Notes: generated from the letters alone by a model not told the origin. Positions 39,162-50,485 are shown, counted from the stretch's first letter. The stretch: 64,000 nt of DNA from CAWJAP01 sp963834365 (GCA_963834365.1 CAWIBS010000032.1:434001-498000), one strand, 5' to 3'. Numbers and translations are program-made.

Positions 39162-41141
39162 ATGACCCACACGATTGGTGACATCGCCCAGCGCGTCCAG
39201 GCGTCCTCCACAGCCGACGCGGCTGCCGATCGGCGCGTGGCTCGGTTTGGCACCTTCGACCTGGATCTGGCGACCGGCGAGCTGACCCGGGGCGGACGGC
39301 GCGTCGCCCTTCAGGAGCAGCCGGCCCAGGCGCTGTGCCTGCTCGTGACCCGCGCCGGCGAGCTCGTGACGCGCGCCGACCTGCGCCGGACCCTCTGGGC
39401 CGACGACACGCACGTCGAGTTCGAGACCGCCCTCAACATCGTCATCACCAAGGTCCGACATGCCCTGGGCGATTCCGCGGGGTCGCCGCGGTTCGTCGAA
39501 ACGCACCCGAAGCGCGGCTACCGTTTCATCGCCGACGTGCACGCGGCCAGCCGGATCGACGCGACCGCGCCGTCTGCCGATGGTCCGGGGACAGGTGCCA
39601 TGAGCCGCCGGCCCGGACAGGGTGGTGGCCGATCCCGGTATGCCGCTCACGCGGTGATTACGGGCGCCGTCGGGTTGATGGTCTTCATGGCCGCCGGCTG
39701 GCACCCGCGGTTTCAACCGCTGGCCGGCCGATCGGTGCCTCGATCAATCGCCGTGCTTCCGTTCAAGCCGGTGGTTGCGAGCGAGGCCGACCCGCGGCTG
39801 CAACTCGGCGTGACCGAGGCGCTGATCAACAGGCTCAGCCGCATTCCCGGCCTGAGAGTCGAACCGTTCCCGAAGGTCAGGCGCTACGAGGCCCTCGACC
39901 AGGATCCCCTCGAGGCGGGCCGCGCGCTCGGTGCGGACGCCGTGCTCGAAGGACACTTCCAGCATGCGGATGGCCTCGTGCGGGTGCGGACGCGCCTCCT
40001 GCGGACGTCCGATGGCACGGCGCTCGCCGCCAACGAATGGCGCGAGCCGTTCTCGGATCTCATCGACGTCCAGACCGCGATCGCGCAATCGGTGGCCGAC
40101 GCCCTCCTGGTGACGCTGTCGCCGACCGAGCGGGCGCGCATGGGCGCCATCGACACGCGCAACGCCGAGGCCTTTCGACACTACCTGTTCGGCCGTCATC
40201 ACCTGGAGATCCGCGAGCTCGCGCACCTGCGGGCAGCGGAAGACGAATTCCGCGAGGCGTTGCGGCTCGATCCCGGCTACGCGCCGGCGCACGCCGCTCT
40301 GGCCCTGACGCTGAGCCACATGCCATGGCAAGGTGGGGCCTCGGGTCTCGAGGTCATGCGGCCGGCGAAAGACGCGGCGCTGAGGGCGCTGGCGCTCGAC
40401 GACGGGAACGCGCTGGCCCATTCGGCGCTGGCCCGGATTCACGAGTGGTTCGAGCACGATCCCGTGGGCGCCCAGGCCGCGCACCTCCGTGCGATGGCGC
40501 GTGGTCCGCAGGAGCCGTGGGTGCTGCGTTCCTACGGCCACTTCCTCCTGAATCGCGACGCGTTCGACGAAGCGCTCGAGCTCAATGCCCGCGAGCTGGC
40601 GCTCGATCCGGCGTCGCTGCTGTCGAATCGCTACCGCGCGCAGATGCTCTTCGTCGCCCGCCGCTACGACGAGTGCGAAGCGCAGAGCCACCGGACGGTG
40701 CGCCTCGATCCCCGCGATCTCGTGCTCTCCCACAGTTGGCTGGCGCGGTGCCTGGAGCAGCAGGGGAAGCGCGATCAGGCGGTCGAAGCCTGGGAGCATG
40801 GCCGCGACGTCCGTGGAGGCGCCGAGATCGCCACGCGCCTGAGGGTGCAGTACCGATCAGGCGGCTGGACCGCGTACTGGCGCGAGCGCATCCGTGTCGA
40901 GGAGCCGCAGGCGTCGAACGCCGCTCCGTTCCTGCTGGCGCGTGTGGGACGTGTGGAGGAAGCCCTGCAGGGTCTGGAGCGGCTGTACGACGTGCGTCAT
41001 CCGGTCTTGACCTGGATGAATCATCCCGAGCTGGATCCGCTGCGCGCCGATCCGCGGTTTCAGGCGCTGCGCCGCCGCGCCGGTTTCAGCGAGAGCATCG
41101 ACGCGGAGCTCGCCGCGCAGCGACGCACCGCACGTCGCTGA
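39162..41141 (+). CDS. Winged-helix transcription regulator with TPR-like C-terminus
   Basis: A 659-residue protein of the CadC/ToxR-like acidobacterial kind. An OmpR-type DNA-binding domain (FGTFDLDLATGELTRGGRRV, then DTHVEFETALNIVITKVRHA, then RFVETHPKRGYRFIADV) spans about residues 25-130. One membrane helix follows (AVITGAVGLMVFMAAGW), then a periplasmic part that begins SIAVLPFKPVVA and carries helical TPR-like repeats to the end. Such proteins sense a signal outside and bind DNA inside. I start at the ATG at 39162, since the frame upstream has no family sequence. Confidence 0.85.
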   Translation: MTHTIGDIAQRVQASSTADAAADRRVARFGTFDLDLATGELTRGGRRVALQEQPAQALCLLVTRAGELVTRADLRRTLWADDTHVEFETALNIVITKVRHALGDSAGSPRFVETHPKRGYRFIADVHAASRIDATAPSADGPGTGAMSRRPGQGGGRSRYAAHAVITGAVGLMVFMAAGWHPRFQPLAGRSVPRSIAVLPFKPVVASEADPRLQLGVTEALINRLSRIPGLRVEPFPKVRRYEALDQDPLEAGRALGADAVLEGHFQHADGLVRVRTRLLRTSDGTALAANEWREPFSDLIDVQTAIAQSVADALLVTLSPTERARMGAIDTRNAEAFRHYLFGRHHLEIRELAHLRAAEDEFREALRLDPGYAPAHAALALTLSHMPWQGGASGLEVMRPAKDAALRALALDDGNALAHSALARIHEWFEHDPVGAQAAHLRAMARGPQEPWVLRSYGHFLLNRDAFDEALELNARELALDPASLLSNRYRAQMLFVARRYDECEAQSHRTVRLDPRDLVLSHSWLARCLEQQGKRDQAVEAWEHGRDVRGGAEIATRLRVQYRSGGWTAYWRERIRVEEPQASNAAPFLLARVGRVEEALQGLERLYDVRHPVLTWMNHPELDPLRADPRFQALRRRAGFSESIDAELAAQRRTARR

Positions 41142-41161
41142 CCGCGGCTTCTGACCTACCC

Positions 41162-41230
41162 CACAGTTCACTTGCGTTGATAGTCATCGTGTGCGCATTC
41201 ACCGGACTCTGGGTCCGGCTGAAGCCGGAC
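41162..41230. repeat. Single R3 end plus REP-like palindrome
   Basis: CACAGTTCACTTGCGTTG (41162-41179) matches the R3 terminal repeat at 16 of 18 positions. GTCCGGCTGAAGCCGGAC follows at 41213-41230, between two convergent genes. Confidence 0.7.
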
Positions 41231-41259
41231 ACTACGTCAAATACGCGTGGCGGCTCGCG

Positions 41260-42192
41260 CTACTCCGGGAGCGCCTGCTGCGTCGGGAGGCCGTGGACGC
41301 GGCGGGTCTCGGCGCCTTCGAACGCGGCGGAGATCTTGTAGAGCTCGAACCGGCCATCCGCGGCCTTGTCGGCGATCCGGCGGCGCAGCGCCTGGCGCTC
41401 GCGCGCCGGCATCGCGCGGAAACCCTGGGCAACCGCGAGGTTCTGCTTCAGCACGCGCGGCGAATCGATGCCGCTGACACACGTCGCCACCGGCAGGCTC
41501 AGGGCGTACGACAAGGCCTCTTCCGCCGTGACGACCCCGGCTTTCACCGCGCGCGCGTCCCCGCCCAGGCTCTTCATGCCGATCGGCGCGATGCCGCGAC
41601 GATTGAGCTCGGGCAGCACGTGCTGCTCGAAGCTGCGGAACGCGCCGTCGAAGCAGTTCAGCGGCAGCTGGCACGCATCCCACGCGTAGTCGTAGGCGAG
41701 CATCTCGAGGTGCAGCGCCGGATCCTTGTGTCCGGTGAACCCGACGTAGCGGACCTTGCCCTGCTCGCGCGCCTTGTCCAGCGCCTCGACGACGCCGCCG
41801 CGCGCGAAATGCCTGGCGGGCTCGTCGTCGAAGACCACTTCGTGGATCTGCCAGAGATCGAGGTAGTCGGTCTGCAGGCGTCGCAGCGACTGCTCGAGCT
41901 GACGCATCGCCACCGTGCCGTCGCGCCCGTGGGTGCAGACCTTGGTCATCAGGAAGACCCGATCGCGCCGATCGGCGATCGCCTGGCCCATCCGTGTCTC
42001 GCTCAGCCCGTCGTTGTAGTCCCAGGCGTTGTCGAGAAAGGTGATGCCACCGTCAATCGCGGCATGGATCAGCCGGACGGCGGCGCGATCGCTCGCCGGC
42101 GTGCCCACGTGCCAGCCCCCGAGGCCCAGCAGCGACACACGCTCCCCGGACCGTCCGAAGGGTCTCGTCGGAATCTCCCGCGATGCCGCCAT
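41260..42192 (-). CDS. Aldo/keto reductase
   Basis: A 310-residue NADPH-dependent aldo/keto reductase. LLGLGGWHVG and ITFLDNAWDYNDGLSE hold the catalytic Asp and Tyr, FLMTKVCTHG the Lys, and LWQIHEVVFDDE the His. IGMKSLGGDARAVKAG and SGIDSPRVLKQNLAVAQGF match the cofactor-binding C-terminal part of the YajO/Fe-S-free group. The substrate is unknown. The start at 42192 has no clear ribosome-binding site. It is divergent from the ThuA fusion gene. Confidence 0.85.
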   Translation of the reverse strand: MAASREIPTRPFGRSGERVSLLGLGGWHVGTPASDRAAVRLIHAAIDGGITFLDNAWDYNDGLSETRMGQAIADRRDRVFLMTKVCTHGRDGTVAMRQLEQSLRRLQTDYLDLWQIHEVVFDDEPARHFARGGVVEALDKAREQGKVRYVGFTGHKDPALHLEMLAYDYAWDACQLPLNCFDGAFRSFEQHVLPELNRRGIAPIGMKSLGGDARAVKAGVVTAEEALSYALSLPVATCVSGIDSPRVLKQNLAVAQGFRAMPARERQALRRRIADKAADGRFELYKISAAFEGAETRRVHGLPTQQALPE

Positions 42193-42293
42193 GCGCGACA
42201 GCATAGAACACGTTGCCCGCGGTCGGGCGGTCAGCCGGTTCCCGGGTGGCTTCGATCGGCCGTGTACGATTACACTCTCGGCGGAACCAACAA

Positions 42294-42329
42294 AAGGCAC
42301 AAGGCACGAGGCAGCCACAAGGCACAAGG
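42294..42329. repeat. AAGGCAC heptamer repeats
   Basis: Two perfect copies of AAGGCAC, then a variant and further CACAAGG words. The same word is tandem at 28387-28400. The rest of the spacer 42193-42471 holds nothing I recognise apart from the ribosome-binding site of the next gene. Confidence 0.75.
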
Positions 42330-42471
42330 TCGGAGGTCGGATCGCTGAGGTCAGCCCGCGATGCTCGAGGACGTGCGGTCGGAGCTTCGACTTCGGCGGC
42401 CGGCTCGGCTGGCTGTTATAGTTCGGCGCCGCAAACCGCAGCGCCGGCTTCAAAGGCTGGAAGGAAGCGTC

Positions 42472-45400
42472 ATGCGCGTCACCACTGGGCTCGGCGTATC
42501 GGCGAGGCGGACGTGCGGCGTTGCCGCCGTCCTCGGCGTGACGGTCGTCGCGACCATGACCGGGATCCTGGCGCAGCAGACCCCTGCCCAGCAGACCCCG
42601 GCGAAGCAGCCCCCGGCGAGGCAGACCCCCGCGAAGCCGGCTCCGGCCCGGCCGGCGCCGGCTCCGGCGCGGACCACGTCGCCGCCTGCTGCCGAGGCCC
42701 GGCCGCTCCGGATCCTGTTCCTCGGCCACGATCAGCCGAAAAGCCACCACACACCGGCACTGTTTCCGCTGCTCGCCTCGCCGCTCGCGCATCGCGGCAT
42801 CCAGCTCACGCACGTCCTGACGCCCGCCGAGGCGCTCGATCCCGACCGGCTGGCGAACTACGACGGGCTGATGATCTACGGCAACCACCTGGAGATCACG
42901 CCGGCGCAGGAGAAGGCCCTGCTCGACTTCGTCGAGGGCGGCAAGGGGCTGATCGCGATTCACTGCGCGTCGTACATGTTCCACAACTCGGACAAGTACA
43001 TCGCGCTCGTCGGGGGTCAGTTCCAGCGACACGGCACCGGCGAGTTCACGGCCGAGATCGTCAAGCCCGATCATCCGGCGCTCGCGGGCGTGAAGCCGTT
43101 TGCGACCTGGGACGAGACCTACGTCCACACGAAGCACAACCCGGTCGATCGCACGGTGCTGATGGAGCGCGTGGACCAGGAAGGCCGCGAGCCGTACACG
43201 TGGGTGAGGACCCAGGGCAAGGGCCGCGTGTTCTACACGGCCTTCGGCCACGATAAGCGGACGTGGAGCAACCCCGGCTTCCACGCGCTCGTCGCCCAGG
43301 GCACGGTCTGGGCGGTCGACGACAGCGTGCGGCAGCGCTGGACGAAGCTGAAGATGCCCGCGCTCAGCTACGTCGATGGCTTCAACGTCCCGAACTACGA
43401 GAAGCGCGATCCGCCGCCGAAATACCAGCTCCCGCTCACGCCCCGCGAGGCGATGCTGTACATGCAGACCTCGCCCGAGTTCAGCGTCGAGCTCTTCGCC
43501 TCGGAGCCCGACATCGTCCGGCCGATCGCCTTCCAGTTCGACGAGCGCGGACGGCTGTGGCTCCTCGAGACCGTGGACTACCCGAACGAGCCGCTGGACG
43601 GGAGCCCCGGCGACGACCGGATTCGCATTCTCGAGGACACCAACGGCGATGGCCGTGCCGACAAGTTCACCGTGTTCGCCGACCATCTGAACATTCCGAC
43701 CAGCCTGGTGTTCGCCAACGACGGCGTCATCGTGTCGCAGGCGCCCCACATGCTGTTCCTGAAGGACACCAACGGCGACGGCAAGGCTGACGTCCGCAAG
43801 ATCCTGAGCACCGGGTGGGGCACGGCGGACACGCACGCCGGCCCGTCCAACCTGCAGTACGGCCCCGACAACTACATCTGGGGCGTCGTCGGCTACTCCG
43901 GGTTCAAGGGTGAGATGAACGGCAAGCCGATGCAGTTCCTGCAGGGCGCCTATCGTTTCAAGCCCGACGGCAGCCAGTTCGAGTTCATGACCGGCTCCAC
44001 CAACAACACCTGGGGCCTGGGGTTCTCCGAGACCTTCGACGTCTTCGGCTCGACGGCCAACAACGAGCCCAGCTTCTACATGGCGATTCCCAATCGCCAT
44101 TTCGAGGGTGTCACCGGGCTGCCGGCCGTCAGCCGCAACGTGGGTCCCGGCTACCAGGGGCTGGCGGCCTTCTATCAGGCGCACGCGATGACGCCGTACA
44201 TCCGGCAGGTGGACGTGCACGGCGGCTACACCTCGGCGGCCGGCCACAATCTGTACACCGCCCGCGCCTTCCCGAAGGACTACTGGAACCGCATCGCGCT
44301 CATCACACGAACCGACCGTCCACATCATCGGCCAGGGCATCCTCGAGAAGCAGGGCGCGGGATTCGTCACGCGCGACGGCTGGAACCTGATTGCGAGCTC
44401 CGAGGAGTGGTTCGCGCCCGTGCACGCCCAGGTCGGGCCGGACGGCGCCGTCTGGATCGCGGACTGGTACAACTTCATCGTCCAGCACAATCCGACGCCG
44501 CCCGGATACAGCAACGGACGCGGCAACGCCTACGAGACCTCGCTCCGCGACGATCGCCGCGGCCGCATCTACCGGATCGCCTACAAGAAGGCGCCTCCGG
44601 CGACGAAGCGGTCGCTGTCCAAGGCCGATCCGGCGGGCCTCGTCGCCGCGTTGAAGTCCGACAACATGTTCTGGCGACTGCACGCACAGCGCCTGCTGGT
44701 CGAGCGGGGACAGCGCGACGTCGTGCCCCAGCTCGTGGCGCTGGTGAAGGACGTGTCGGTCGACGCGATCGGCACCAACGGTCCGGCGCTCCATGCCCTC
44801 TGGACGCTGCATGGGCTCGGGGAGATGGCCGGGCCAGACCAGTGCGGTTTCGCCGTCGCAGTCGCGGCGCTCAAGCACCCGGCCGCCGGCGTGCGCAAGG
44901 CCGCGACGATGGTGCTGCCAAAGGCGGCGGAGTCGAGCCGTGCCATCCTCGCGGCCGGCGGGCTGGAGGATGCCGACCTGCACACGCGGCTCGCGGTGGC
45001 GCTCGCCCTCGCGGAGATGCCGGAGTCGCCCGAGATCGCCCAGGCGGTCTACAAGGAGAGCCAGAAGCCGGAGAACTTCGGAGACAAGTGGCTGAGCCGC
45101 GCATTCTTCATTGCCGCGAGCCGGCACCAGCGAAGTTTCCTGACGACCTACACGCGCCGATCCCGGGAAGCTGTCGTTCGAGGCGCTTCCGGTGTTCCTC
45201 CGCATCGGCAACCTGAAGCCCGACTGGCGGTTGCCGGCCGCGAAGGACCTCGCGAGCGACTGGCAGTCGATGGAGACGCCGGCCAGCTGGGAGTCGAAGG
45301 GATGACCGGCTTCGACGGCGTCGTCTGGTTCACGCGGACGTTCGACTGGCCCGGCCGGCACCGACGCGAAGACGCTGTCGGTGGGGATCATCCGCAACAT

Positions 45401-46182
45401 GGGTGAGGTCTGGCTGAACGGGCTACGTCGCTCGAGCCGAGCGGCCCTGCGCCTCCCGGCGGACGACGCTACAACGTCGCGCATACCTTCGAACTGCCTG
45501 CCGGTGCGTTGAAGCCCGGGACCGAACACGATCGCCATCCGAATCGAGAACGTCCGTGACGATGGCGGGCTCCTCGGGCCCGCCGAGGCCATGGTCGTCG
45601 AGGGCGGTCAGACCAAGGTGCCACTGGCACGGGCGTGGCGCTATCGGGTCGAGCGTCAGACGAACATCTCGACGCTCTACACGAAGCCCGGCGAGTTGCA
45701 GGCACACGTCGCGTTCTCAGCGGCGTCCGGGCGCCGCGGAAGCCGCCGCCACGCTGCCGCAGGCCGCGCCACGAGCGCCCGATGTCGTCCTGCGGCTGGG
45801 CGTCCTCAAGGGCCAGATGAAGTTCGACCTGAGCGAGCTGAGCGTGCAGGCGGGGCAGCTGGTCGAGCTCGTGTTCACCAATGTGGACGAGATGCCGCAC
45901 AACTTCCTGCTCGGCGCGCCCGGGTCGCTCGAACGCATCGGTGCGGCGGCCGACGCGATGACCCAGAACCCCAACGCCATGGCGCAGCAGTTCGTGCCCG
46001 AGATTCCCGACGTGCTCGCGTCCACCCGGCTCGTCGATCCGGGCCAGGCCGTGACGCTGCAGTTCAAGGCGCCGACACAGGAAGGGCGGTATCCCTACGT
46101 CTGCACGTTCCCGGGCCACTGGCGCCTCATGAACGGCGTGTTGAACGTCGGTCCCGGCCGAACGTCGAGCGCGCAGCGCTAG
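42472..46182 (+). CDS. ThuA / PQQ-like propeller / HEAT / cupredoxin multidomain protein, frameshifted
   Basis: About 1236 residues when joined. After a signal peptide and a Pro/Ala-rich linker comes a ThuA domain (PLRILFLGHDQPKSHHTPAL, GKGLIAIHCASYMF, QGKGRVFYTAFGHDKRTW). A membrane-bound-dehydrogenase-type beta-propeller follows (VELFASEPDIVRPIAFQFDE, RIRILEDTNGDGRADKFTVF), then HEAT-like helices (ALHALWTLHGLGEMAG), a jelly-roll part (MTGFDGVVWFTRTFDWP, then GIIRNMGEVWLNG) and a C-terminal cupredoxin whose ligands are His in EMPHNFLLG and Cys, His and Met in YPYVCTFPGHWRLMNG. Single-base shifts lie near 44307, 45159, 45301, 45356, 45424, 45515 and 45731. Unlike many related proteins it has no CxxCH haem motif. 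It probably oxidises or processes sugars outside the cytoplasm. Confidence 0.8.
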
Positions 46183-46329
46183 ACCCGGCTGCTGGCCAGG
46201 CGACCGGCTCCAGGGAAGTGACGGCGACCAAAGACCGCAGGACCGAAGTCCGGCCTAGCCAGGATACGGCTCGACTCCGAAGGCCGGAGGCGAAGGCCAG
46301 CCGAGCCAAGCCCAAAGCCGAAGCCCGAA

Positions 46330-46371
46330 GACCGAAGACCGAAGACCGAAGACCGAAGACCGAAGACCGAA
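46330..46371. repeat. Six perfect copies of GACCGAA
   Basis: The array lies in the spacer 46183-46388 and ends only six bases before the ribosome-binding site (AAGGAG) of the next gene, so changes in copy number could affect its leader. Confidence 0.95.
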
Positions 46372-46388
46372 GACTGCAAGGAGACTCC

Positions 46389-47522
46389 ATGGCCAGCCCC
46401 ACGAAGATTCGCGTCGGCATCGTCGGTCTCGGGTTCGGGGCGGAGTTCATCCCGATCTACCAGCGGCACCCCAATGCCGAGATGTCCGCGATCTGCCGGC
46501 GCGACCGGAAGGAGCTCGACGCCTGTGGCGATCGGTTCGGCGTCTCGAAGCGCTACACCGACTACGCGGCGATGCTCGCCGACCCCGACATCGACGCCGT
46601 GCACATCAACTCGCCGATCGCGGATCACGCGCCGCAGTCGATTGCGGCGCTGCAGCGCCGGCAAGCACGTCGCGAGCACGGTGCCGGCGGCGACGACGGT
46701 GGACGAGTGCCGTCAGATCGTCGAGGCGCAGCGGGAGAGCGGCAAGGTCTACATGATGATGGAGACCGTCGTCTACAGCCGCGAGTATCTCTTCGTGAAA
46801 GAGCTGTACGATAACGGCGATCTCGGCCGCATCCAGTTCCTCCGCGGCAGCCACCAGCAGGACATGGAGGGCTGGCCCGGCTACTGGGAGGGGTTCCCGC
46901 CGATGCACTACGCCACGCACTGCGTGAGCCCCTGTCTCGCGCTCCTCGGCAAGCACGCCGAGCACGTCGTCTGCCACGGGTCCGGGCGCATCGAGGACCA
47001 CCTCATTCCCGAAGTACGGCAGTCCCTTCGCGATCGAGACCGCGACCTTCAAGCTCAGGGACTCCGATGTCTGCGCCGAGGTGACGCGCAGCCTGTTCGC
47101 CACGGCGCGTCAGTATCGTGAGAGCTTCGACGCGTACGGATCGAAGCAGTCCTTCGAGTGGCAGCAGGTCGAGAACGAGGAGCCGGTCATCCATACGCGC
47201 AGCACGCCGGAGAAGCCCTTGAGCGAGGCGCAGATTCCGGCGCGCGTCAAGGTGCCCGACTACGCGCACCTGCTGCCCGAGCCGATTCGGCGATTCACGC
47301 AGCCGGCGGCGATCCAGGATGCCGAGCACCTGTCGTTCCTGCAGGGCGGCGGCCATGGCGGATCGCATCCGCACCTGGTCCACAACTTCCTGATCGCGTG
47401 CCTCGGTCGAGCAGCCCGCGATGCCCGACGTGGACACGTCGGTGAACTGGACGATGGTCGGCATCTGCGCGCATCAGTCGGCCCTCAAGGGCGGCGAGAA
47501 GATTCAGATTCCGAGATTCTAG
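46389..47522 (+). CDS. Gfo/Idh/MocA-family oxidoreductase, frameshifted
   Basis: About 377 residues when joined. KIRVGIVGLGFGAEFIPIYQ is the NAD-binding start; INSPIADHAPQSIAAL and GKHVASTVPAAT stand at the active-site strand, with the usual EKP replaced by TVP; MMMETVVYSREYLFVKELYD and GSHPHLVHNFLIACL belong to the C-terminal domain. No signal peptide, so it is cytoplasmic. The frame shifts by one extra base near 46662, 47013 and 47411. AAGGAG precedes the ATG. Next to a ThuA-type gene and an epimerase, it may oxidise or reduce 3-keto sugars, as ThuB does with ThuA. Confidence 0.82.
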
Positions 47523-47534
47523 CGATCGTCTTTC

Positions 47535-47646
47535 GCCGGGGCTGAAGCCCCGGCCTACTGTTGGACGGCCCGGCCTACCGTTGGTCCGGTTGTGACGGCC
47601 GGAACATCGCAGCCCGGAACTGGTAGGGCGGGGCTTCAGCCCCGCC
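47535..47646. repeat. REP-like palindromes
   Basis: GGGGCTGAAGCCCC followed by GGCCTAC words, and at 47626-47646 the palindrome built on GGGGCTTCAGCCCC, also present at 6543-6563. It fills the space before the epimerase gene. Confidence 0.8.
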
Positions 47647-47659
47647 ATGGCAGACGAAC

Positions 47660-48511
47660 ATGGCAAAGATCGGAATCAGCACCTGGGTGTGGACATCGCC
47701 GCTCTCGCTGGCCAGCCTCGAGTCGCTCGCGGCGCGGGTGCGTGAGCTGGGCTTCGATCTCATCGAGGTGCCCATCGAGGGGACGAGCGACCTCGACTAT
47801 CCGCAGGCCGCGCGGGTCATCAGCGACCGCGGGCTCGACGTGAGCGTCTGCGCCGTGATGGGCGCCGATCGCGATCTCATTCACCCGGACGCGAGCGTCC
47901 GGCAGAACGCCATGGACTACGTCCGCCACTGCATCGACGCGGCGCAGGTGCTCGGCGCGCGGAACGTCGTCGGGCCCCTCTACAGCGCCGTGGGGCGGAC
48001 CTGGCAGGCCAGCGACGACGAGCGGCGGCGCGACGAGGAGCTGCTGGTCGGCGAGCTCAAGGCGCTCGCCGCCTATGCGGGCGAGCGAGGCGTGACGATC
48101 TGCGTCGAGCCCCTGAACCGCTTCGAAACCAGCTTCATGAATCTGACCGAGCAGGCGATCGCCATCGTCGATCGGGTGGACCAGCCCGCGTGCGGGATTC
48201 TTCTCGACACGTTCCACATGAACATCGACGAGCGGTCGATTGGCGACGCGATTCGGGCGGCGGGCCGGCGGCTCCGCCACCTGCACGCCTGCGAGAACGA
48301 CCGCGGCACCCCCGGCACCGGACACCTGCCGTGGACCGACGTGTCCCAGGCCTGCCGTGACATCGGGTTCGAGGGCCCGTTCGTCATCGAGTCGTTCGCG
48401 GCCGGCGTGAAGGCGATGGCCCGGGCGACGTGCATCTGGCGCCCGCTGGCGGCGAGCCCCGACGCGCTCGCGAGCGGAGGCATCACATTCCTGCGCGGCT
48501 TGCTGGGATAA
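47660..48511 (+). CDS. TIM-barrel sugar (3-)epimerase/isomerase
   Basis: A 283-residue protein of the xylose-isomerase-like TIM-barrel superfamily, nearest to D-tagatose/D-allulose 3-epimerases. Metal-binding segments are VTICVEPLNRFETSFMN (Glu), GILLDTFHMNIDE (Asp, His), LRHLHACENDRGTPGTGHLP (His, Arg) and FEGPFVIESF (Glu). It starts MAKIGISTWVWTSPLSLASL and has no signal peptide. It follows the Gfo/Idh/MocA gene in the same direction, so both probably serve one sugar pathway. Confidence 0.88.
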   Translation: MAKIGISTWVWTSPLSLASLESLAARVRELGFDLIEVPIEGTSDLDYPQAARVISDRGLDVSVCAVMGADRDLIHPDASVRQNAMDYVRHCIDAAQVLGARNVVGPLYSAVGRTWQASDDERRRDEELLVGELKALAAYAGERGVTICVEPLNRFETSFMNLTEQAIAIVDRVDQPACGILLDTFHMNIDERSIGDAIRAAGRRLRHLHACENDRGTPGTGHLPWTDVSQACRDIGFEGPFVIESFAAGVKAMARATCIWRPLAASPDALASGGITFLRGLLG

Positions 48512-48540
48512 GCGGTGACAGCGTCGACACCTGTCCCGGC

Positions 48541-48640
48541 TACAGGCTACCGGCGGCAGGCTACGGGCCCGCTACCATGCTTTCGCAAGCCCTGAAGTCC
48601 GAAGTCCGTAGTCCGTAGCCCAGACCGACGACGGAAGACC
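48541..48640. repeat. Dispersed intergenic element R1, copy 2
   Basis: Same order as 2531-2631: GGCTACC-like words, TTTCGCAAGCCCTG (48581-48594), then GTCCGTA heptamers. It lies between the epimerase stop and the stop of the 5'-nucleotidase. Confidence 0.8.
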
Positions 48641-48656
48641 GGCGAACGACGGACCG

Positions 48657-50445
48657 CTAGGCGGCCCGGCACCGCAGCGGCATCGGTCCCGCCACGGCGA
48701 CGCGCGGGCTCGCCGCGTCGAACCGCGACGCATCGTCAGCCCGGAGCGGCCCCTGCACCCGGGACAGCGCTTCGGCGAGCGCATCGCGCATGGTCGGTTC
48801 GGGCTCGATGCGGAACGAGTCCTGGAGGCCGTCGAAGATGCCATCGCCACCGACGGCGAGGAACTCGCTCGTGAGCACGGTGAGGCGCGTGTCGCCGGCG
48901 AGCACGCGTCCGTTCGTGCCCTGAAGGGCGACCCGCAGCCCTCCGCCGACGCAGCGCGCATCGGCGCGCGCGCCGGAGAGGATTCGGCATCATCCCCCGC
49001 TCCAGACTGCGTGCGAGGGCGCGTTCCAGCGTCGCCACCGTCATCTCGGCCGACGCCAGGGTGCTGTCGAACGGGACGAGCTCGAAGAGTCGGCCGTAGG
49101 TCAGCGGTCCGGCGGGCAGATTGGCCCGTACGCCTCCCCCGTTGTAGACCGCGACATCCGCGGCGGGCCTCGCCGCACGCATCAGGTCGGCCACCAGGTT
49201 GCCGGCCGCCGATTCCCTCCGGATCGCCCGCGTGAATGGCGTCTCCAGCGTCACCCCGATCGGGCGGTTCTGCAGCGTCGCCGCGCGCCGGACGTCATCG
49301 CTCAGGACACGTGCCACTCGCTCGTCGCGACGGACGGGCTGCCCGTCGTACGAGCCCGGATCGCACGGACCCGAGACCGGCGATCGCTCCGGATCGCTGA
49401 GCGCCTGCCCGCAGAGGAAGCGCGGCGGCTGGATTCGCGACTCCAGGACGCGCCGGCTCCGGCGATCGACGCGAAGGTCCACGCGTCCGAAGGCCCGGCC
49501 GTCGGCGAACGCCTGGATGACGGCGATGCCGTTCACCCGGTGCGCGACGCCCTGGTGCGTATGGCCGCCGGCAATGACGTCGATCAGCCCCGGCGGCAGC
49601 GCCTGGGCGACGGCGAAGATCTCGCGGCCGGGTTCGCACGAGCCGAGATCGTCGGGCGAGTCGAACCCGCGGCAGAGCCCGCCGGCATGAGCGAGCACGA
49701 GAACGACCGTCGCGCCGGCGGCGCGCAACTGCGTCGCTTCGCGCACGATCGCCTCTGCAAGGGGGGTGACCTCGAGTCCGGCGAAGTTGCGCGGGTCGGT
49801 GGCGTCGGCCGTCCGCAACGCCGTGACGCCCAGCATCCCCACCCTGATCCCTGCCGCCTCGACGATCGTCGAGGCCATGATGTTCGGCTCCGACCAGGGC
49901 CCGCCGTTCGCGCGCCGGACGTTGGCCGACAGCAGCGGGAAGCGCGCTTCGCGCGCGCGGGCGATCAGCGCGCCCCTCGGATCCTCGCCCGGTGTGCGCA
50001 CGACCTGATGCGGGCCCACCGGCCCGAAGTCGAACTCGTGGTTGCCGATCGCCGCGGCCGTGTAGCCGAGCGCGTTGTAGGCACGGATCACCGCCGCGCC
50101 CTCGGTGAGATTCGATTCCAGCGTGCCCTGGAAGAGATCTCCCGAATCGACGAGCAGGACGGCTCCGCCATCGCGCTGGCGGGCGTCGCGGACGATGTTC
50201 ACGAAGCCGCCGAGCCAGGGGAGGGCATCGAGCCGGCCGTGGAGATCGGTGGTCGCGACAATCGAGAGCGTCGCCACTTCGGGAGGCTGCGGCGGGCCGG
50301 TCGTGCTCGATCGAGCCGTGCAGGCCGCGCTGGCGGCGAGCGCGAGGACGACGATGAACCCGAGGCGGTGAGTTGTCGAACGGCAGGGAACCGGGCACCA
50401 GGCGAGACCGGGGATCGTGTTCCCCGCGAGCGGCAGACGCGACAC
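48657..50445 (-). CDS. 5'-nucleotidase/UshA-type lipoprotein phosphatase, frameshifted
   Basis: About 595 residues when joined. A lipobox-like ASAAC follows the N-terminal helix. The metallophosphatase domain has ATTDLHGRLD, LVDSGDLFQGT, AIGNHEFDFG and VIAGGHTHQG, the five metal-binding blocks. The 5'-nucleotidase C-terminal domain has RESAAGNLVADLMRAA and VYNGGGVRANLPAG. It releases phosphate from nucleotides outside the cytoplasm. One extra base near 48985 breaks the frame; the true C-terminus continues with ALQGTNGRVLAGDTRLTVLT and ends at 48657. The start is a GTG. Confidence 0.87.
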
Positions 50446-50485
50446 GTCGTCAGTCTAGCAGGGCTGCTCCGAAAGGGGCCGGGTG

